NCBI GenBank assembly: GCA_039707655.1
Contig: CM077676.1
Location: forward strand, 457,922,379-457,986,378
Direction of reading: 5' to 3'
Length of the DNA stretch: 64,000 bases
Origin: Elymus sibiricus
Lineage: Eukaryota; Streptophyta; Magnoliopsida; Poales; Poaceae
Of the stretch, positions 56,606-64,000 are shown in pieces. The notes beneath the pieces are model-generated. The model searched no databases. It was not told the origin of the DNA and saw only the letters and a program-made list of their open reading frames with translations. Within the stretch, counting starts at the first letter, position 1. Each line of letters opens with the position of its first letter. A program made the position numbers and the translations under genes.

Positions 56606-56823
56606 GCTCTTCTGAGGAGCTTTGCTACACCTACGTGATCTTACGTTTAGTGGGAGGTTACGTGCTGATTTGGCAGAATCGAATTGAGCTTTAGTGGGGC
56701 GTGGGGCCCACCCCTAATTTGAGGGGAGGGGGGGGGGGGGGGGGGGGTTGATTAGGGTGAAGGAGAAATTTCGTAGGTTTACGTAAAAAGTTACGTAAGT
56801 CTAGCATTTTTTGCTCTTCTGAG
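56606..56823. mobile_element. Mutator-type MITE with 11-bp target duplication
   Basis: GCTCTTCTGAG at 56606-56616 and again at 56813-56823 flanks 196 bp whose ends are inverted (TTGCTACACCTACGTGATCTTACG against ATGCTAGACTTACGTAACTTTTTACG). A 9-11 bp duplication is typical of Mutator relatives. It contains a 20-G run (56728-56747). Confidence 0.65.
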
Positions 56824-56984
56824 TGATCTGTGTCATTTTGTGGCGAGAGGGAGTATCTATCTAGTACTCCTTCATTCCTAAAATAAAAGCATTTAGCACT
56901 CCCCCCTTCTAAAAATATAAGACGTGCTTGATTGTTTTCGTTTTCATCACGAAATGTTACTAATTTGCCTGATACCACATATGC

Positions 56985-59900
56985 AAATCTTGATAGAGTT
57001 CTACTCTATCCAGATTGGTAGGAAAAAGTATCCCTTGTCAATTTTACAAGCCTTCACTAGAGAGATCTCTGATCACACACCTCTATTTTTGGTTACAGGG
57101 TAACAACGTAGAAATGAACCTATCTTTATCTATGAAAATTCCTGGGCCTTGAGAGATGGTTTAAAATAATTTGTATATAAAACATGGAATGAAACTTATA
57201 ATGGAGATAATTTGGAGCAATGGCAATTGAGGTTTAGGAATTTGAGGAAAATTTGAAGGGATGGAATAAAAATGTGGATGCTTGGTATAGGAAATTAAAA
57301 AAATAGAGATTGCTAATAAACGTGATGACATAGATAAAAATGCTGAAATATATTCTGCATCTCAGAGAAATGAGCAAAAGGGTCTTAGAGATCAGTTGCG
57401 CAGGTTGTTAAAACAAGAAGAAATGAAATGGTTGCAGATATAATGACAGAGAAATTAAAGATGGAGATGGCAACACTAGGTATGGCAGAAGAAGAGAGAA
57501 CAAAAATATTTCCCTATAACAGGATGAATGGGTGATTGAAGGGGAAGAACAGTTGGTGAATTATATTACCAATTTATATAAAGATATTTTTTGGACATCT
57601 TGATAAATCAAATATCTCATTAACATATCAGGAAATGCCCAAAATTCCTGCATAAACAACTGATAAGCTTACTGAACCATTTACATTGAAAGAAACTCAT
57701 GATGTAGTTTTTGGGATGGACAAAAAAAAAAGTCTAGGACCTGATGGGTTTCCTGCAGACTTTTACCAAGAATTCTGGGATTTAGTAATGTGGGATTTGA
57801 AAGATTTATTAAATGATTTTGCCAGTGGGGCTTTGGACATTCTAGGTTGAATTATGGGATTATTACACTGGTCCCTAAAACTGCTGATGTTAAGCAAATT
57901 CAGAAAGTCATGCCTATTTGCCTGTTAAATATCAATGTCAAAATTATAACTAAATACTTATGAATAGACTTAGTAGAGTTGTTTCCCAAGTCATTTCTTC
58001 CACCTAGACTGCTTTTGTCAAGGGGAGATACATTATGGATGTGGTAGTGCTACATGAAGCACTTGTCTCCATTCATATCAAAAAACATAGTGCACTTTTG
58101 TTTAAGGTGGACTTTGAGAGAGCATATGATGCAATTAAGTGCTCATTTTGTAATTCAAATGTTGAAAATGAAAGGTCTTCTTGACAAATGGTGTGACTGG
58201 GTTATGATGACTATGAGGGGAGGGCATGTTGGGGTTAGGGTCAATGATAAAATAGGGCCTTATTTCAAAACTCTCAAAGGGCATAGACAAAGAGATGCTC
58301 TTTCCCCTTGCCCTTTGACCTTGTTGCTGATGCTCTTGCTTTAATTATGGAGAATGTTAATAACAATGATATTGTGAAGGGGGTGCTATGTGAGAATTTA
58401 GCAAAAAGTGTTAACATGTTGCATTATGCTGATGACACTATTTTATTTTTATAGGATGATGTTGAGAGTGCAACAAACCTTAAATTCATTCTTTGTATTT
58501 TTGAACAAATGTCTGGGCTCAACAGTCAATTTTCATAAAAGTGGCTTTTTCTATTTGGGGGGGGGGGGGGGGGGGCATAGACAAAAAAGACATTTATCAA
58601 GAGATATTCACCTACAAAATGCGGGAATTGCCCATGAAATATTTGGGGATCCCTGTGTATCATATTAGAATTAGAAATAAACATAGGAGGTGTGGTGAAT
58701 AAAATTGAAAAAAGATGTAGTTGTTGGAAAGGTAGGCTCTTGGGTTCAATTACTGGGATAATAACCATTGTGCAGACCTGCTTAACTAACATTCCTCTTT
58801 TCATGATGTCTTTTTATCCTATCCCTGTTGGAATTCTCAAAAAGGTTGGTCTTTATAGAGCTAGGTCCGTCTGGTAGGAAGATGAATACAAGAAAAGGTA
58901 TCATTTAGTGAATTGGAAGACTTACTGTAAACCTAAAGATTTTGGGGGGTTAGGTATTCTTAACCTGGAACTTATGAACAAAGCCTTACTTGCTAACTGG
59001 TTTCGGAAACTAGAAAATGGGACTGGGTTATGCCCGAATGTGTTGTTGGGTAAATATGTACCTGATGGCTGCATTTCTAGGACCGAACCAAAAACTGGGG
59101 ATTCTCAGTTCTGGGCTAGTCTTTTGAAAGTTAAAGATCTCTTTTACAAATTTGCAAAAAAAAGGGGGATGGATGCAATACTAGATTCTAGAAAGACATC
59201 TGGGTAGATGATAAGCATTAAAAGATGAGTATCCCAGGTTGTATCTACTATGCTTTGACCATAATATCTCTGTAGTTGAAGTTGTGCAGAAAGGTTGGAA
59301 TGGTTTCAATTTTAGGAGAACACTGTACGGGGAAACATTGGAACTTTGGAATAATTTGAAAGCAAGATGTGAAGTGGTAGAAATGGGGTGTGGGAAAGAT
59401 TGGGTTGAGTGGTCTTTGGCTGCTGATAAATAATCTGGTAAGCCTCTATATAGGAAAATGATTGCAGATGATTGTAAATTTCTTGAAAGTTAAAGTTCCT
59501 ACAAAGATCAAAGCTTTACTGTGACTGGTTAATAACAAAGTATTGTTACTAATATTCTCTGCTCAAGAGGTGGTAGAAAGGTGATAAACAGTGTGTGTTA
59601 TGTGGCAAAGCTGAAACTATTGATCGTCATTTTTCGGGTGCTCTGATGCTTCTTTGATTTGGAGTTTGATAAAATGTGCATTTGCCTTTAAATATATTCA
59701 TTCTGCTCTAGATGTGTGCTTTGATAATTGGCTCAAGAGTTTCCCAAAGAATAACAAAAAAATAGTTCTAGTTGGGGTTTCAGCTTTGTTTTGGACCCTT
59801 TGGAAATGTAGAGATGTTGTGATTTTTTAGCATAGATTTTACAATGATCCCATGATTCTTCTTAAGCTGATGTGCTACTGGATCGTTGGGTGGTCTATAT

Positions 59901-60320
59901 TGCAGATAAAGGAAACAAGCAATGAGGTGCTGGAGTTGGGATCAAGCCTGCTCGAATGAGTAGCAAGTGAAGTGTACAAGTATTCACAGGCTGGAGATAC
60001 AATGTGTTGCGCATCGATGGTTGAAGGTTCTTCTTCTTCTAATGCCGCTTGGTCGAGTTGCTCATGTTCCTTAGTTTGTTTCTCCAGCAATCTGATGTTT
60101 ATATCCTATGTAATTGACGTGAGTTGCATTGGGCTAAGGCACTGGTTACCTATGTAATGACGACTTGGTGTGTTGGGTTTCTTTTCCTCCTATGTCGTTG
60201 TGCTTGCGCGGGAGCTAGAGGGAGGGATAGCTGTTAGTGGTTAGTTGTTGTTGGTGACTTTTGGTAGTTTGTAGTAGTAACTAAGACCATATTGTTTCTA
60301 TTAATGGAAATCCTCGGGTG
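56985..60320 (+). mobile_element. L1-type LINE, 5' truncated and degenerate
   Basis: Reads as the end of the APE endonuclease, the reverse transcriptase, then a zf-RVT region and a 3' UTR. The boundaries are approximate: no clear poly(A) tail or target duplication was found. No direct partner element is visible in the window. Confidence 0.75.
57020..59940 (+). pseudogene. LINE ORF2 remnant (endonuclease end, reverse transcriptase, zf-RVT)
   Basis: The endonuclease C-terminus shows as SDHTPLFL (about 57070). The RT follows in broken frames: SLGPDGFPADFYQEFW (57731), FVKGRYIMDVVVLHEA (58014), FKVDFERAYDAI (about 58105), and the catalytic YADD at 58425-58436. KPKDFGGLGILNLELMNKALLANW (58930) is the usual segment after RT, and CVLCGKAETIDRHF (about 59591) is the zf-RVT. 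Frameshifts and stops separate these pieces, so the protein is dead. A 19-G run interrupts the frame at 58557-58575. Confidence 0.85.
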
Positions 60321-60519
60321 TTAACTATAATTATTACTTATTGCATGTCTATTAAATCAGTATAAAAACATATGAACTAAAATTATATTGCATGACAAAT
60401 ATGACGATACCATTTATACATGTTCAATCAATGCAATTGGTATATATTAATGATCAAAGTCGTGCATAAAATACCCTAAAAAGTCAACCAGAAGTAATAT
60501 TTTGGGAAGAAGGGAGTAG

Positions 60520-62167
60520 TTTCCACTTCAAGGATAGGATGTATCACAGATATAAGGGCTTCTTTAGATGAATTTCCAAAATTTAGCCCTTAGACGTCTC
60601 GTCAAACCCTAACTCCTCAATTTCGAGGAGTTCAAAAAGCAAATCTAACTAAATCCTCAAACTTATGTCCTCAAACGAACTAGATCCCACATAGAAGTCT
60701 CTCTTCGTCTTATTAATTCTTCATTCCTTTCCTTGTGTGATGAAGGGTTCGCCGAAGTAGTCGAGAAAGTAGGTTAAATTCGTCCTCCACATACATGGCT
60801 TGGGAACTTCTTCGGCCGAATAGGTTCTTCCCCTCAACCTTCTCCTAGTGGTGCGATGACATGGTAAAAATGCAAAGAATAATTGAAATCGGTGATGGCG
60901 GCTGACGGCCAGTTTTCCTGTATGTATTTGCTCGTGGCAAGGGATGACGAGAGGAGCATCGTCGGGCTAGCCGCGAGGAGGGGGAGCTCCGTCATGGATG
61001 GAGACGACAGAAAGACGAAAATAATGATAATATCGCTGAATTCATGCCGGAATTTGGCAGTTTGGGGTCAGCAGGGATGCAGAGTCTCTCACCGTGCGGG
61101 GTGGTTTCCGTAGGAAAGACACACAACATGGGCGGGACCTTAGTTGAGGCGGTCAAGAAACAGAGAGAAGCGGACACATGAGAGAGAAAGAGGGAATCTT
61201 TTGCTGAGAAATGGTTTTGTCTGCTCAAATTTGAGGAAGAGGGAACACATCTCCTCAAATATTTGAGGAGTTAAATATTTTGAGAGTTTGTTTAGGTATT
61301 GCTTAACTCCTTAAAAGGTAATCTTAATAAGGAATCTTTTGAGGAGTAAAGCCTTTTAGGGTTCGGTTAGAGTTATCTTAAGAGATTTTCTACAATCATT
61401 AGTTACGAGGACAATGAGATAGCTCTTGCCATTTGGCGACAAGAAAAGGATAGAAAGATTGGATGTATGGTTACATTACGAGTAAATGAATGAAGAAGCT
61501 ATTAATCACAGAATATATGCCATGTTCCAACTACGCAATGCCCCAGCTATCCCTTTCAAGGTAAGATGCGGAATTTTTGAGAATAAGAGAGTTGTTTGGT
61601 TAATTAATGGGCAAATAAAAAAATTCATAGTTCGTTGAGCATATTTAAGATACCTCACACACTATAATCAAGAAAATTTCATTTACATAGTACAAAAGGC
61701 GTCATCACCAACACTTCTCCCAAAACAACTATTATCGCATCCCTTCTCCATGATCAAGCAACCCTGACTACGTCACGGATAACCACCTACCCAGATTAGT
61801 CCATATAAGTCATGCAAAGCCACATGAAGATCCATGCCGGCAGGGACGGAGCCTGGGGTGGGCAAGCATAGGCCATGGCTCCCCTTGGTATTTAATAAAA
61901 CACCCATGTATTGTTAGCTCAAGATGCTCTAGATTTATATATTTGGCCCCTCCAACCTTCTACCTCGCCTTTCGGCCCCCATCCGTCAAGATTCATGGAT
62001 CCACCATTACATGCTATCACACAGCCACCCACGACAAGGACAACACAGCTCCAGTTCGGACAAAGCGCTACGGAGGAGAACTATGCAGGGTTCACATCAC
62101 GGAGGATCACCTAACATACCACCTGACGTCTGTCATCGTTGTCGCTCAGCTCCTACCACCACAACTC
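60520..62167. other. Spacer, no gene recognised
   Basis: Contains CTCCTCAAAT/TTTGAGGAG repeats in both orientations (60610-60670 and 61250-61350), suggesting an old inverted-repeat element of ~0.8 kb with blurred ends. Short frames here have no recognisable product. Confidence 0.4.
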
Positions 62168-63685
62168 TGATGAACCACAAGTATAGGGGATCAATCGTAG
62201 TCCTTTCGATAAGTAAGAGTGTCGAACCCAACGAGGAGCAGAAGGAAATGGCAAGCGGTTTTCAGTAAGGTATTCTCTGCAAATGCTGAAAGTAGTGGTG
62301 ATAGACAGTTTTGTGATAAGATAATTCATAACGAGTAACAAACAAGTAAAGTAAAAAGTGTGCAGCAAGGTGTCCCAATCCTTTTTATAACAAAGGACAA
62401 GCCTGAAAGTTCTCTTATATGAAGCAAAGCGTTCTCGAGGACACATGGGAATTATCATCTAGTCACGTCCATCATGTTTAGTTAATTCGCGTTCATTACT
62501 TTGATAATTTGATATGTGGGTGGACCGGTGCTAGGGTGTTGTTCTTACTTGAACAACATCCCACATATGATTAACCCCACTCGCAAGCATCCGCAACTAC
62601 GAAAGAAGAATTAAGATAAATCTAACAATAGCATGAAACATATGGATCCAAATCAGCCCCTTACTGTATAATTCATAAACTAGGGTTTAAACTTCTGTCA
62701 CTCTCGCAACCCATCATCTACTTATTACACCCCAATGCTTTCCCTTAGGCCCAGAGATGGTGAAGTATCATGTAGTCGACGTTCACATGACACCACTAAA
62801 GGAGTAGCAACATACATATCATCAAAATAGTGAACGAATACCAACATCACATGATTACTTATAACATGACTTCTCCCTTGTCCTCAAGAACAAAAGTAAC
62901 TACTCACAACTCATATTCATGTTCATGATCAGAGGGGTATTGAATAGCATCAAGAATCTGAGCATACAATATTCCACCGAATAAACCAACAAGCATCAAC
63001 TACAAGATGTAATCAACACTACTAGCAACCCCCAGGTACCAATCTGAGGTTTTGAGACAAAGATTGAACACAAGAGATGAACTAGGGTTTTAGATGAGAT
63101 GTTGCTGGTGAAGATGTTGATGAAGATTGGTCCTCCCTCAATGAGAGGAACGTTGATGATGACGATGGCTTCGATTTCCTCCTCCCGGAGGGAAGTTTCC
63201 CTGACGGAATCGCTCCGCCGGAGAGCAAAATTGCCCCATGCTCATGTTTCTGCCTCGAGACAGCGGTGCTTCATCCTGAAAGTCTTCTCTTGATTTTTTT
63301 AGGGTAAATGGCTTCATATAAGAGAAGATGGGCCACGGGGGCCAGCTGGTGGGGCCAAAAGCCCTAGGAGCGCGCCCTGGGTGGGTGGCGCGCCCCCTGA
63401 GCTTGTGGCTCAGCGGTGGCCCCCTTCTGGTTTTTCTTTCTCCAATAATTTTAATATATTCCAAAATAAATCTTCGTAAATTTCAGGTCATTTGGAGTCT
63501 GGAAAATAAATGCCTCCAATTTGCTCCTTTTCTGGTCCAGAATTCTTGCTGCCGGCATTCTCCCTCTTGAGATAGATCTTGCAAATTAAGAGAGAAAAGG
63601 CATAAGAATTGCATCATAAAGTGAAATAATGATCCAAAACATAATAAATATTTGTATTAAAACATGATGCAAAATGGACGTATCA
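62168..63685 (-). repeat. 3' LTR of a minus-strand gypsy element (1518 bp)
   Basis: On the minus strand it begins TGATACGTCCATTTTGCATC and ends ...CTATACTTGTGGTTCATCA, with the block GGTTCGACACTCTTACTTATCG near its end, as in Athila-type Triticeae gypsy LTRs. The PPT abuts it on the right. The left flank AACTC (62163-62167) should be the target duplication, with its partner beyond the window. Confidence 0.8.
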
Positions 63686-64000
63686 ACTCCCCCAAGCTTA
63701 GACCTCGCTCGTCCTCAAGCAAATGCGAACTCGATAATCATGTCCACATGTAAATAGAGAGAGAGGTGTCGATAAAACAAAATACGGTCATGAAAGCATC
63801 ATGTTCATTATCATAGCAGCAACATACTGTCATACACTTCTCATGATCAAGTAACAATTCATTCACAATGATCAAGTATGATAATAAACTTTCTTGAAAA
63901 CTAGCCAACTATGTCATTAGTCATCTATGCAATTACAATTCATAATGTTTTGGGAAGAGTCTATATAAGAGCCTTTGTTTAGCAAGCTTCGCATACTCAA
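63686..64000 (-). mobile_element. Gypsy interior, 3' end (runs off the window)
   Basis: Starts (minus strand) next to the LTR with the PPT AAGCTTGGGGGAGT (63686-63699), followed by AT-rich non-coding sequence usual before the PPT in this class. No coding part is reached. Confidence 0.7.

Larger units (their letters stand above)
56872..60519. mobile_element. Possible Stowaway split by a LINE
   Basis: TA-CTCCTTCATTCCTAAAATA at 56872 and, inverted, CTCCCTTCTTCCCAAAATATT ending at 60519 next to TA look like the two ends of one Stowaway. The LINE lies between. The match is imperfect (about 16 of 22), so these may be two different MITEs. Confidence 0.35.

Noticed and set aside
58054..58344. A separate 96-codon gene
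   Set aside because: Part of the broken LINE reverse transcriptase (just before the YADD motif).

Overview
The window looks like a nested transposable-element block from a large grass genome, most likely Triticeae (wheat, goatgrass or barley). The basis is the Angela/BARE/WIS-type Copia element, the gypsy LTRs, Stowaway, Harbinger and CACTA relatives, and grass-style gene remnants. I see no intact ordinary host gene and no rRNA, tRNA or CRISPR array.

Layout, left to right. 1-8950 is a young, apparently intact Angela-lineage Copia retrotransposon (+) with one uninterrupted 1327-residue Gag-Pol frame; the window edge cuts its 5' LTR. It sits in the interior of a minus-strand gypsy element (8951-9755), which itself sits in the LTR of a second Copia family (9756-10289). 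Next comes a decayed B3-domain-like gene (about 10290-12300). 12.6-17.6 kb carries small DNA transposons: a CACTA-like MITE, two Harbinger-like elements and a Stowaway. 17650-25956 is an 8.3 kb Mutator-like element (MULE) with ~100 bp terminal inverted repeats. It carries three genes: a broken MURA-type transposase (+), an intact 137-residue orphan ORF (+) and a GRF zinc-finger/coiled-coil/membrane-anchor gene (-).

26930-51341 is a compound minus-strand LTR retrotransposon, called T here, with ~3.4 kb LTRs and a non-coding interior. Its left LTR (LTR A) is interrupted by a 3.2 kb Helitron and its right LTR (LTR B) by a 9.5 kb Copia element; each LTR shows the other's pre-insertion site. A primer-binding site and 531 bp of interior also lie outside LTR A, so T is a remnant of a tandem (multi-LTR) array. 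The Copia inside LTR B has ~97% identical LTRs but a thoroughly broken coding region, which suggests it moved as a defective passenger.

51.3-62.2 kb holds a purine-rich tract ending in a CACTA terminus, a further MITE-like element, a second TTA-flanked Harbinger-like element, a Mutator-type MITE with an 11 bp target duplication, and a broken L1-type LINE that appears to sit inside a Stowaway. 62168-63685 is the 3' LTR of another minus-strand gypsy element that runs off the right edge.

No genes here form a host pathway. The functional stories are those of the elements: a possibly active Copia with a candidate splice that would make a Gag-only message, a MULE with non-transposase passenger genes, and a defective Copia that seems to have been mobilised by enzymes supplied elsewhere. 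Percent identities and alignments are by eye from the sequence.
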